A stretch of 64,000 nt of DNA from Pascua guehoae (lineage: Eukaryota; Basidiomycota; Tremellomycetes; Trichosporonales; Trichosporonaceae): positions 652,032 through 716,031 of the forward strand of contig BCJX01000007.1 of assembly GCA_001600415.1 (NCBI GenBank), written 5' to 3'. Under the pieces are notes generated by a model. The model made no database searches, had not been told where the DNA came from, and saw nothing but the letters and a program-made list of their open reading frames with translations. Shown one piece after another: positions 23,959 through 34,906 of this stretch. Position numbers and translations under genes: made by a program. Within the stretch, counting starts at the first letter, position 1; each line of letters begins with the position of its first letter.

Positions 23959-25026
23959 CGTCTGTCGTCTATCCTTGTCGGCATGGAGCCGCAAAAGCCA
24001 CCAAGCCACAAAATGGCGCTCCCCACCCACCCACCTCCACTGCGTCTCTTTCTGCCACCGCCATCCGCTTTGTTCCAGCGGGCCTTTTGGGGCTTCAAGG
24101 GCAACGCGCGCGGGGCAAGAAAGGGGGGGCACGCCATCCAAGGAACATGTGTCCAAAACTAAAAGACCAGCCAGTTCTTTGCCTCTACTGTAGACAGGAG
24201 CAATGTGCCTTTTTCACGCCGTTAGGCCCCTTTGGCATGCCTCGCCTAGAGTGTCTAGACTAGTTTGTTCGTGTTCCCTCTACCCTATGCCCTCCATGAC
24301 GAGAAAAAGGACCCGGCCGATCTTGTACCCCCACCCCATCGTAATGCATGCATCCAACAATGCATCCACCACCACCACACACACACAGAGAGCATGAGCA
24401 CAGAGGGGGGCCAAGGTTGGGGCCAAGGTTGGGAAAATGGGCGGTGCGGCGGCGGGTGTTTCCACGTTTGTGGTGTATGTAACAAGGCACCTAACCCTAC
24501 CACAGAGTCAATAATAATAATAAATCCCCCCTTTGGCTGGGCTGGGGCTGGGGCTGAGGAAGGGGATAGGCATAGGGGTACAGAGCTTGGGGGGCGTACC
24601 GAAATGGCTGCCTAAACCATCCTTTGACTGATCCACTCCATCAAACTGGATCCACTCCACACCCACCCGCCGTCGTCCTCTGTTCTCTCTTCTCTCTCTC
24701 TCTCTCTCTCTTAAACTCCACCCTCTATCCATCCCATCCATCCACCCGTCCATCCATCCACCCATCCATCCAATCCACCCTTGTTCCCTGCATCACCCCG
24801 CCATCGGCCCCCACCACATACCCCTTCGTGACCACCCTCGGTCCGCCGTCACCACAAGGGCGTCCCCAGTCCCCCGCCCCAACTACCCGCCCGAACAGAC
24901 TCGATCTGCGCACGGTTCCCGGAGCAATCGGACCACGCCAAACCCAGCCAGTGCACGCACGCGCCTCAGCTTTACACAACAACCCGCACTCATCATCATC
25001 CTTGTTCCCTTTATCATTCGCCCACA

Positions 25027-27386
25027 ATGCAACCGCCGGGCATCTACAACGTGAGTCCACCCTCCCCATCCATCCCCGACGCCGTACAGGTGTGGCTTTC
25101 GTGCCATCCTCTGCTGCCTGCCTGCCTGCTCTATTGCACCTGTCCGGGCCTCCACCTTGCCGCACGTTCGCTTGCGTGTTACTGACCTGTTTTCCTCCAT
25201 GACCTTTGCCCCTGTCGTCTGTGTCCTCTCCTATCCACGCTACAATGTCTCGGTCGGTTTGATCGCACTACTACCCCTTCCGCCTATCCCCCGTCGCGTC
25301 ATGTCGCCTTGTCCCATTGTCCGCCAACAACAAACCTGTTGCCACCGGATCGTCCTCCCTCGCGGTCTTTACGCATCCAACCCCCGTTCAACCTTCATCG
25401 TCGCGCCAACGGCTGCTTGCCTGGTCCTGGCTTTTCCGCACAATAGCACCACCGCTTGCCACCTGCAGCTGCGCCAACGGCCGCGCCGTCAAACGTACCG
25501 CCGACGTCAATGTCGCGTCTGAATGAGTTTTGCGATCTTATCAAGCAAGAGTTTGAGGTTGTTGCTCAGGACGGCGGTGTCTGGAAAGCACAGCGAGATG
25601 AATACGAGCAGCAGAGTGAGTTTGGAGGTGCCCCGTTGCGACCATGCTAACGCGACTAGTCTCTCAACAGATCAACGAGATGGGCTTGATCCGGAAAAAT
25701 CTGTACGACCTCGAGAGCGCGCACGCCAAGATCAGGCAAGAGTGCGTTTGATGGCTGGGGAGCAATGCGTGGATGGGCTAACCACTACCAGATACGAGGC
25801 TGAGATTGCACGGCTACAGCGTGAGCTTGCGGACGCAAAAGCAAACCGTGGTCAGCCCAGCAATGGACCAACGCCGGCATCCCCCCCTCATCTGCCCGCA
25901 CTTGGAGGACCAGAGGCCGAGCGCCGTGACGGAGGCTACCCTCCATCGCTTCCCGGGCCTCCGTTGAATGGTGCTGAGCGCTCTCCCTACCCCCTCATCC
26001 CCCGTCCGCAGTCGACAAGCATCGACCGCAAACAGACTGGCTCTGTTCAGCCCGGCAGCCCTCCCACACTTCTCTCTGATCTCGACCCGGACAATGTGTC
26101 GCGCGAATTGAAGAAGGAGGGCTCAGACTGGTTTGCCATCTGGTCGTCGCAGTCCAAGAAGCAGCTCGACGTGTCCCTCGTTCACTCCCTTGTCCACAAC
26201 ACGGTCGTGTGCTGTGTCAAGTTTTCCCAGGACGGCAAGTGGCTTGCCACGGGCTGCAACCGCACGGCGCAGATCTACGACACAAAGACGGGTGCCAAGG
26301 TGTGCGAACTGCTCGACGAGACGGCTACACGCACGGGCGACCTCTACATTCGCAGCATTTGCTTTAGTCCCGACGGCAAGTACCTCGCAACTGGTGCCGA
26401 GGACCGTCAGATTAGGGTGAGTGGGCGCGTACGCAGCTTCAGGCACTGCTGACTCTGGTTAGATCTGGGACATCAAGCAGCGGCGCATCCGCCATTTGCT
26501 CCAGGGCCACATGCAGGAGATCTACTCGCTCGACTTTAGCCGCGACGGCCGTTTCCTTGTGTCGGGCTCGGGGGACAAGTCTGCGCGTGTGTGGGACATT
26601 GAGAAGGGCCAGTGTGTCTTTGACCTGCGCATCGAGGACTTTATCCACAACGAACAGGGCCCGATTGACGCTGGCATTACCTCTGTTGCCCGTGAGTACT
26701 GGCTGCTTGACAATGTCGCGCAAGAGCGCGTGCTGATCCGTCGCAGTCTCCCCTGATGGAAAGCTCGTCGCCGCGGGATCCCTTGACACGATGGTGCGCG
26801 TCTGGAACGTGCAAACGGGCCAGCAGGTCGAGCGTCTCAAGGGTCACAAGGACTCGGTCTACTCTGTCGCATTCTCCCCAGACGGCAAGCTCCTCGTCTC
26901 GGGCTCTCTCGACCGTACCCTCCGCGTGTGGGACCTTAGCCAGACAAAGCGTGCGCTTGACAATGCCCCGCCTGGATCCAAGGACACGGTCGAGAAGGGT
27001 CTTGGTACCTGCGCGTCGACTCTCAACGGCCACAAGGTGAGTACCCCCGTCGCTCTTACATTCACCGAGGTGGCACCACCCAGGTGCCCCCGTCACCCTT
27101 TCTCTCCCTCTCATGCTATGGTTGTGACCCGCCCTCAACCACACACCAGCTGACACTTCAGGACTACGTCCTCTCGGTCGCCATCTCGCCCGACGGCCAG
27201 TGGGTCGTGTCTGGCTCCAAGGACCGGTCGATCCAGTTTTGGAACATCCAGACTGGCCAGGCGCAGTTTATGCTGCAGGGCCACAAGAACTCTGTCATCT
27301 CGATCGACCTTGCCCGCTCGGGCGGCCTCCTGGCCTCGGGCTCGGGCGACTGCCACGCACGTATCTGGAGTTATGGCCCCCCTTAG
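25027..27386 (+). CDS. TUP1: Transcriptional corepressor TUP1 (Groucho-like WD40)
   Basis: Seven exons: 25027-25050, 25447-25615, 25660-25741, 25792-26416, 26463-26691, 26747-27036, 27162-27386; 547 residues. The corepressor acts in the nucleus with Cyc8/Ssn6, recruited by DNA-binding factors. The N-terminal tetramerisation helix is visible ([16 protein letters not shown] ... [17 protein letters not shown]), then a Pro/Gly-rich linker (residues about 100-180), then a seven-bladed WD40 propeller: [107 protein letters not shown], and a terminal ARIWSYG. The first exon codes only eight residues (MQPPGIYN) and is followed by the longest intron of the gene (396 nt). The total length and phase are consistent. 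Confidence 0.96.
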
Positions 27387-28531
27387 GATGTATTCGTAGC
27401 AGATGCAGCAATGTCTTAGTTTTGGTGAGATGGCGTTCTGGATAGGGTTGCTGAGGCGACAACGGAGTACCAGGATGCGTCCTCGGCCATCACTACTTGT
27501 TACAGTCGCCTTGGTGCTCAGCACGGCTTGACGAGCGATCCCAACCCAAAACCAATGTACTCGAATATTTTCTCATTGGGCATGAGACGGCCAGAATCCA
27601 AAAGAGTCATCGAACTGCAAATAACCCCGTCGTGTGTGGTATTGGACCGGGACAGTTTGAAATGAAGCAAGAAACGGCTCGTCGTGTGCGACGGGCTCGC
27701 CTCCGTACAGCACATGCATCTCGCAAAATGGTTCACATGCAGCGCTCGCCGGTGATGGGTTCAGTGGGAGCGTCTGCGGCTAAAAGCAGAGCGACTGCTG
27801 CGTTGAGCTGGAGAGAGCTAAGCCAAGCCCATGATCAGAACGGCATCAGGACGATGAGGACAGACGCCACGACTTGGGCGCGCGTGAAGGCATAACCTCA
27901 CGAGTTACACCACACAGGCTGCAGCACTGTACAGTGGCCGTCCAAAACGTTGAGACCGTTTACGTTGAGCCACGCCCATACCATCCTGGTCGCAACGCAG
28001 AGCAGAACATCCAAGGCTTCGAGTCAAGCATCCCTGTGGCAAGCCGGGAACCTGTCGCAACCTTTCCGTCGGCCACTGTAAAAGTTGCGGCATTGTCGCT
28101 GAGCTCGCGATGTGCAAGTGCTCAGTGAAGTCACGCAGCTCGAAGCCCGAGTTGAAAGCCAAGAGACTGCCACTTTGAGCACTGCCGGCCCCCAGCCGGC
28201 CAGCGAGGCGGGCAACGTGATTCTCCATGTGAGTGACTGGGTCTCAGTCCTATAGGCTTGTTGTCGTGCTCTGCTGCCGTGCTCTTGCTACGGCACCCAT
28301 GCGTCCGTGGCCCTGCTGTCGTGGTCTTGTCCACAAGCTCTTTCCCTCGAGCTCATACCCTCATACCCTCATGAGCTTGACTCGGTCTCCTTACTCCTCT
28401 GGCTCTCGACCGGCGACCACTTCTGCAGCTGCCAGTGACGCAGTGACCAGTTTGGGTTGGGGTCGGCCACGTAGCCACCCACTCCAAGGCGCTCCCACGT
28501 ATGCCGCACCATGCCCATGTAATGGTACACA

Positions 28532-28628
28532 CGCTCAGCCGCGTTCCCAGCGACTCTGCCGAGATGCCCTCTCGACGGTATATAGGATACCTTTTGGGTA
28601 TATGGATAGCGCGGCTTCATGGTGCTAT
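28532..28628 (+). repeat. Direct repeat copy A (beside MITE 1)
   Basis: The segment beginning CGCTCAGCCGCGTTCCCAGC and continuing through CTCTCGACGGTATATAGGAT to GGCTTCATGGTGCTAT recurs nearly unchanged at 30688-30802. Copy B has an extra stretch of about 15 bases after the first motif. Confidence 0.9.
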
Positions 28629-28682
28629 GACAGCCCAGTCCGCTCCCCAGCCCTTCCAGCACGTTGCACGTGGAGGGAGATA

Positions 28683-28940
28683 CAGGTGCGACCGCAAATA
28701 TTGAGACTGGCCACTGGATCTCGGTCGACAGTGTTGAGCAATGGACACTCTCTACCAATCCGATGGTACCAGTAGGACGCTGTGCATCGGGGTACATTGT
28801 ACCACATCGTAATGTCCACCATGCACACCAAGGACTACAGCCCTCGAGACATGGGTGGGAGATGGCATTTCCTGTACGAGACCCTGCCTGTGTGCGACTG
28901 GGCTCAAACTGGCAGTCTCAATACGTTCGGGTCGCACCGG
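28683..28940. mobile_element. MITE-like element, copy 1 (about 258 bp)
   Basis: Imperfect terminal inverted repeats: the left end is CAGGTGCGACCGCAAATATT, right end the complement (ATACGTTCGGGTCGCACC). GA-TA precedes the left end, suggesting TA target choice. It carries no transposase frame. Its interior matches copy 2 at 30409-30679 when inverted (for example the part around 28740-28820). Confidence 0.75.
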
Positions 28941-30408
28941 CACTACCCGTGGACACAACGGGAGCCCATGCATCAGTACCGTATCAGGACTATGAGGACG
29001 CCGATACCAGGTCTGAAGAACCCTGTTGCAAAGGGGGGCATTCTTGTTGCCCTCGAGTCTGAGTTTGATGTTGGTGCTCCACAGGTCCACCCTAGAGGTC
29101 CGAATGCCATCGTGCCGGCTCCCCGCGACGTTAGGGCGCAACGACAGGACTAGACCAATAAGTGACAGCTTGGCGCTCACCGTACTCATAATGTATCATT
29201 GACCGCAGACTACAAGCGCGTCTAGTATGTGTTGGGACGATTTTCAAACTCGCCTCGACCATGGGCTCCGTCACACTTGATCAACCTAAAGGAGAAGTAT
29301 GAACAACAAGAGAGATCTATTAGTCAAGGCTCACACAACAACAATAGAGAGTGGCCTTGGAAGAGCAATGGTTGTCTAAGACCACCCCCAAAGGGTTGTA
29401 GTTGTCCTAGGTGGCTGCTGTCACTCACATAAGAAGTCAAACAGAGTGTAAGCCATTTTGTTGATGAGTTGAGATACATAGCTTTCGCATGATACAGTAC
29501 CACCTTCACTATCCTTGGATACATATACAAGACCGTGCACTTAAACTAGAATCGCCCATGGTGATGGCACAAATGTCGCTGTCTGAGTACGGTCTTTCGG
29601 GTGCGACTGAGCCAGGGACGCTCGTTCTGGGTTGAGGTGAGGTTGGATAGGGGTATGTCTGAATATTAGGGGTGAGGGCGCTGGCTGGGTTGTGTTTGGT
29701 GCGTCCTGATCCGCCCTGGTTTCCTGGTCTGCCCCAGCTCCCGTCCTAGTTGTCGATCTAGACGCAGCCTTTGTTGTCGTCCTCGTCGTCCTTGGACGCT
29801 ACACTGGACGTCCTTATTAAGGTACTGTTCTGACTGCCTCCTGGTCTTGCGCCTTTTGCTGGCGCCCATGTCTTCGTGGGGTGGTGGAGTCGAGACGAGT
29901 ACTTGCTCTTTCGGATCGTTTCGCGATACGCTGCGGTATATGCATCTGTACATTCTCGGGACCAGCGCGGACCAGGGTTCATTCCTGCGCCGATGACCAA
30001 GAGCTCAGGCAGGACAAGAGAAGAGCGTGTGACAGGAGGCACACACCACTGGACGAATGCCTACCCCGGTGCTGTGAACGCGCCTGAGGTCTGCCTATTT
30101 AATTCGATGTGGGGGCAGTTGTCTGACATTCTGTGTCGTGGTGGAGATGGGGTTGCGCAAGTGTAGGCGTCTGAACAGAAGGCGTGTAGCAAGGTGGTGA
30201 TGTACGATAGTGGAAGACCAAGTTACATATTCGCCGAGGGTATCCACAAGTGCCAATGCGCCCTTATATATCATCACCGAATGTGCCAGGTGTGTCAGGT
30301 CCACTACCGAGGGTGATGCCAATCGGCAATGACGTTGCAGTGTGGTTTGTCAGCCGACCGGGGTGAGCGAGTGGCGCGACGCGACTCGCTCTCGGGCGGC
30401 GTGTAATA

Positions 30409-30679
30409 CAGGTTGTGACCGGAAAGTATTGAGGCTGCCACGTTTGAGCTTGGTCGGACGCATGCAGGGTATCGTACAGGAAATACAGGAAAATGTAGGG
30501 GGCGCCATGAGATTGTCATGCATGGTGGATAGCAAGATGGCATTGAGCTCGATATGGTAGAAGTTGCCCTGATGCACGGCTTCTACTCGTACCCTCAGAT
30601 TGACAACAGACTGTCCATGCTCGACATCGCATGCGACTGAGCACAATGTGGCAGTCCCAATACTTTCCGGTCGCACCTG
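30409..30679. mobile_element. MITE-like element, copy 2 (about 271 bp)
   Basis: Left end CAGGTTGTGACCGGAAAGTA and right end ATACTTTCCGGTCGCACCTG form inverted repeats of about 35 bases. The element lies in the opposite orientation to copy 1 and shares interior sequence with it. TA precedes the left end. Non-autonomous; termini starting CAGGTGCG resemble Tc1/mariner-type ends, an inference. Confidence 0.8.
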
Positions 30680-30687
30680 TCGTAAAC

Positions 30688-30802
30688 GCTCTCAGCCGCG
30701 TTCCCAGCAACATGTTCATGAAGCGAATCCGCCGAGATGCCCTCTCGACGGTACTTAGGATACCTTTTGGGTATATGGATAGCGCGGCTTCGTGGTGCTA
30801 TT
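30688..30802 (+). repeat. Direct repeat copy B (beside MITE 2)
   Basis: Partner of the repeat at 28532-28628. Both copies touch a MITE but on opposite sides, consistent with duplication of a larger block followed by inversion of the element. Confidence 0.9.
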
Positions 30803-30828
30803 AACGGCGAAGGCTCACATGTGGCAGT

Positions 30829-30860
30829 GGGGGGGGGGGGGGGGGGGGGGGGAGGGGGGG
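30829..30860 (+). repeat. G24 / G7 homopolymer tract
   Basis: Twenty-four G, one A and seven G in non-coding DNA. Confidence 0.95.
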
Positions 30861-32042
30861 TGGCATCACATCTTGCACGCCTCTTGTCGCCAAGCTCGTA
30901 ACCGGGACAGCATCAAAGGGAACATCATTAAGCTGTTGAAGCAGAGTACGGGCATTGGCCGCGCTGAGCTCGAGAGAGGTATGAGAGAGTCACCGATACG
31001 TCGAAACCAAATCCACGACACGGACCCCACGTCTCAGACCCAAACAGACCCTGTTTCAAGTTGCAGCACTGCTGTTGCACGTTGCAGCCTTGTCCGAGTT
31101 TGACGTTCCGCGTGGCGGTCCTCAGTACCTCGACCGCATACAACCATGGCCCAAACATGTAGCGAGTGGCAGCGTGGCACCGTCCACACCCATGGCGTAG
31201 AATAGACTGCAGCCCTTACGTCCCCGCGGCCCAGGGTCGAGATGCAGCTGCCCATGGCAAAGAGCACAAGAGCAGAGGGTGGGCGGGGGACAGGAGCGTG
31301 CATGAGGTACGCCTGCCTGCTGGTGGACCGAATTCGGGCCTAACCCACGTGCTGTGAATGGGAAAGCCGCAAGTCCCTGAGATTTGATAATTAATTGACG
31401 AATAGTGCTGGTGGGAACGGGACTAGGCTGGCGGGCATGTGGCGAACGAGTGTGGCACGTCTCTCGGCATGCTGGAATGTTGGGTGGGCTAGGTGATGAG
31501 AAGAATAATTGGGCTGGGGTGGGAATGTGGGACGATCGGGGCTCTGGGAGGATGTTGGGCTCAAACCGGGCCTGGACAGGCTGTGATGGACCACAGTGTA
31601 CGTTTTGTACGTGGCAAGAGCACAAAAGGAGAGATAATTTTGGGCCATGCCGAATAACAAAGCCGAATTGTCCTTGCAAGCATGGTCGGCATTGGTCTAG
31701 GACGAAACCACACTCATACTGTGGTTCTCGTATTTCCCCTCCAAGGTTCCTTGAGTTCTCTGTAGGCATAGTGTGCATGTATGGCATGGATACGAAACAA
31801 GGCATGCCACTTGCACCACTTGAGCCATTGGCCGTTACCGTCAGTGACCATTTGACAGTTCCGAGCTGAGTTTCCGACCGTTTTTGACGATCCAAGTGTC
31901 CTTACCCCCATGCATCCCTCCAATTACTTCACACTTGGCACTATCTGAAAGAGAAAATTCTGGGTTACCTGAGACTGCGGAGAGGTTGTGCATGCATGGC
32001 AGGTATGTACAATTATTGGGTATGCAAAGATCGATCGAATTA

Positions 32043-33728
32043 TTACTCTCCCGACTGGCGACGCGACGCCCGGCGGCTGCTCCGACGGCTGGGCCTGACG
32101 ACCCATCCATCGCGCGCATCCCACACGGCTGGCACCCACTCTTCCTGCTCCCAAATGCGGGCGCGCCAGTCGCCATCGACAAAGTAGACCTCGACGGGGG
32201 CGAGATCGTCCGAAGCGTCCTCGATAACAAAGAGACCGTCCCACGTCCGCCACGGGTGTCCGACAACGTGGTCTACTGTGCCTGCCGCAATCGTGGACGC
32301 GTCGCGGCGTGCCTTTTCGACAGCCGTGTCGAGTGCACGGCCCTTGAGAATGTGTCCGCCGAGGGGTGCGTCGGCCTTGACCTCCTCTGACAGATGCGAG
32401 GCATTTCCGTACGCGAGGATGAGAGCGTCGTTCATCTCGCCTGCAGTGCGGTGGCGCCACTCGTTTGCCTCAATGTCAAACGCGGTCGTGATGCTGGGCG
32501 GGCCCGCCAGGTGGGATGTGAGCGTGGCAAACGCAGACGAGAGCTCGTGGAAGCGGGCACGGCAGGCCAGGACAAATGCGAGGCGGAGGAGAGCGCGGCC
32601 GAGGCGTTCCGTCGCAGAGTAGCTCAATGGTAACGTGCCGAGGCCAGGCGGGAAGAAGTTGTTCGAGCTCGCTGACGGGAGCATGATCGGGTCGGGCGGC
32701 GTGAGGTCCAGATACTTGTATGGCTTCCAGTTTGTGACGACAAAGTCAACCCCGCCGAGCATGGATGGCAGGCGGACGAGTCCCGGGTTCACCCACTCTG
32801 GCGAGACGCGGCTCAGACGGTCCAACAGGCCGCACACGTCTGCGACGTCGCTGAACACGGGTGCGAGTGCAGGGTGGCCCAGCTGCGAGCGGCGCACCTC
32901 GGGGGTCATAAACGTGTACGGCGTGACGACGTGGCGGAGACTGCGGTGATGGGACAGGATGGAGCCAGAGTCAGACTGGGAGTAGACTGATTCAGAATCA
33001 GCGACGGAGAGCGCATCGTCGACGTCGTTGTGATTGCCATCGCCATTGTCGGTGTTGCTGTGATAGTTGTCTCCATCGGTGATGCTGCCGTGATGGGTGT
33101 CTTCCGTATTGGTGTCGTTGTGATGAAAGCCATTATAATGTGTTAGGGCGTGGCCGTTGCTGTCGATGCTGTGATTGTTCTCGTTGAAACTGACGTTGCT
33201 GTAGCCATTACTTGCACGATTGGCAACGACGGTCCGATCGCCATCGCCACCGAGATCGCTGTCGCAATCGTCGTCGGTGCCGTCCTTGGCCGTGTCTTTG
33301 CCCTTGCGGTTACCCAAGCGACGACGCAACTCACGCATCCGCCCGCCACTCTGCGACTCGTGTAAGCGGCGTGCTGCAGCCACTGCACGGGCTGGCGTCT
33401 CACGCAGGCGCGAGACGCGGGCGCTGAGGTTGCGCTGGAGACTCGAGTTGGAGCGCTGGTCTGCGTCAGGCTCGATTGTGTCGGGAGAGTCGTTTCGGCT
33501 GGATGTTGGACTGGAGTTCCGCATGGAGCGGAGCGACTTGAGCGAGCCTCGACGCGAGAGAGTACGGGAGAGTGTGACGCGGGAGAGGGCAGAGGAGAGT
33601 GTGGATGTGTCGGGCAGTCGCTCACGGAGTGTAGACGAGTCGGAGAAGCGCTCCCGGAGAGACGAGAGGACAGTGGGCCGATCGCCCGCAGGTGTAGCGG
33701 GGCGTCGCGCCTTCGAGGGTGGTGCCAT
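32043..33728 (-). CDS. Uncharacterised intronless protein; possible distant member of the array family
   Basis: One exon; start chosen at 33728 because the ATG has a strong context (CCAACCATGGC) and MAPPSKARRP opens the ordered composition; 561 residues. The N-terminal part is Ser/Arg-rich with repeated RERF/RERLPDTSTL segments (residues 20-60), then an Asn/Asp/His-rich stretch (residues about 170-260). The C-terminal half looks folded: VTPYTFMTPEVRRSQLGHP, GGVDFVVTNWKPYKYLDL, LGRALLRLAFVLACRARFHEL, and an end FVDGDWRARIWEQEEWVPAVW followed by an Arg-rich tail. The terminal G-D-W ... E-W-V-P pattern recalls the ends of the genes at 40716 and 48915, so it may be related; this is weak evidence. 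No known function. Confidence 0.75.
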   Translation of the reverse strand: MAPPSKARRPATPAGDRPTVLSSLRERFSDSSTLRERLPDTSTLSSALSRVTLSRTLSRRGSLKSLRSMRNSSPTSSRNDSPDTIEPDADQRSNSSLQRNLSARVSRLRETPARAVAAARRLHESQSGGRMRELRRRLGNRKGKDTAKDGTDDDCDSDLGGDGDRTVVANRASNGYSNVSFNENNHSIDSNGHALTHYNGFHHNDTNTEDTHHGSITDGDNYHSNTDNGDGNHNDVDDALSVADSESVYSQSDSGSILSHHRSLRHVVTPYTFMTPEVRRSQLGHPALAPVFSDVADVCGLLDRLSRVSPEWVNPGLVRLPSMLGGVDFVVTNWKPYKYLDLTPPDPIMLPSASSNNFFPPGLGTLPLSYSATERLGRALLRLAFVLACRARFHELSSAFATLTSHLAGPPSITTAFDIEANEWRHRTAGEMNDALILAYGNASHLSEEVKADAPLGGHILKGRALDTAVEKARRDASTIAAGTVDHVVGHPWRTWDGLFVIEDASDDLAPVEVYFVDGDWRARIWEQEEWVPAVWDARDGWVVRPSRRSSRRASRRQSGE

Positions 33729-34906
33729 GGTTGGCCGAGTGATTGTCTGCTGAGGAGGGGGAGATAGGGTGTGGAGAGTTAAGCGGTGCAGCAGTAGGGG
33801 GAAGGGGTGACAGTCAAGTGGTGGCAAGGTGAAGAGTGTTGGAGAGTTGGTGATGAGAGAGTGTGAGACGAGACAAAGGGGGGGATCAGTGCGATGGGTT
33901 CAAGTACCAGTTGGAGGCGTTGTTGCATAGGACCCCGGTTTCCGTCTCCGTCGGTGTCGGTGGGGGTGTGATGGAGACTGGGGGCGGTGGGTAGGAGAAC
34001 AATAAGGGGGTGGTGGACATTGGTTGTTATTGTCTCGAGGCGCAGTGCCCCACCCCGCACACGCCCCCCCCCCCGCACTGCCCGACGCCACCCGTGCCAC
34101 CCATGTCCCCAGTAATGTGGGTGACTTCCGGGTTACACGGGTGTGCACGTACAGTCTATAAACAGATCCAAAATAATGTGCAAGTCATGCATATGCTCGA
34201 GTTTGACAACCTATCCGTGCATGCAGAGTTGAGCACCAGAAAGCCACTGCTTGGTACGACAATCGCGGGCATCACACAGGTCTCTGTAGTATGTAGCAGG
34301 CTCAACTAGCAATGCCGACATGTCACTCACCGGATCACTGTATACTGTAGATCTGCAGAGCACGTCTGTAGCCGTGCACGCGCGGGTCAGATACTGTGCG
34401 CTTTGCGTCCAATCCCACAAATGTCAAGCCATGCAAGCCGCGCGAGGCAGATAGGGCACAAATGTTGCCTGTCATGAGCTCGCACTTCCAAATCACTCAC
34501 CACATGCTGAATGCTCGACGTCATTGCACCCAATGGGTATATGAATATTGTATCCCTTGCAGGCCTGTCGTTAGCCAAAGTTGACTGCCCCGCCCCGCCC
34601 TGCCCCGCCGTACCCCGCGTGAGCTCGCCTCACCCCGCCAGTGATACCCAGTGGTACCCAGTGGTACCCAGTGGTACCCAGTGGTACCTGGTGGTACCTG
34701 GTGGTCCCCAGTGGCCAGTGGTGGTCCCCAGTGGCCAGTGGTCCCCCATGGCACGGACAGCCACCCAATACGCACTAGTGCCATCCGTCTGCCCCCGCCT
34801 CACTCGCACACTGCCAGGCGCACACTTTTCACCTCTCAACCTCTTCTCGTCATCTCTCTATCCAGTCATTATTTACAGCGCAGTATACATAGCCATAGCC
34901 ATAGCC
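33729..34906. other. Intergenic, divergent, with a 10-bp minisatellite
   Basis: Separates the minus-strand gene from array gene 1. Apart from the GTGGTACCCA repeats I see no feature. Confidence 0.6.
34641..34745 (+). repeat. GTGGTACCCA minisatellite
   Basis: About ten tandem copies of a 10-bp unit, GTGGTACCCA drifting to GTGGTACCTG and GTGGTCCCCA, about 160 bases upstream of array gene 1. Confidence 0.95.

Larger units (their letters stand above)
22373..25026. other. Gene-free region with assembly gap; TUP1 upstream
   Basis: Contains the N gap, a GT microsatellite, a CT/CA-rich stretch and the likely TUP1 promoter and leader (ATCC-rich repeats at about 24720-24780). Translated frames are low complexity and show no family signature. 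Confidence 0.6.
27387..32042. other. Gene-poor region with MITE-like elements and old repeats
   Basis: About 4.6 kb between TUP1 and the gene at 32043. Open frames here are short, on both strands, and unlike any family I know. It contains two inverted-repeat elements, a direct repeat pair and a G24 run (listed separately). About 27900-28230 and 29550-30060 may be further degraded repeats but I cannot align them to anything. Confidence 0.6.

Noticed and set aside
28752..29189. Overlapping open frames in both strands within and after MITE copy 1
   Set aside because: No transposase or other motif; the frames cross the element's end, and the matching copy at 30409 does not preserve them.
29758..30042. 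Minus-strand frame of 94 codons, considered as a retroelement remnant
   Set aside because: No reverse transcriptase, zinc knuckle, integrase or protease motif is visible.
34511..34906. N-terminal extension of array gene 1 in the same open frame
   Set aside because: It runs through the GTGGTACCCA minisatellite and gives a repetitive peptide; the ATG at 34907 opens sequence that matches the rest of the protein's composition.
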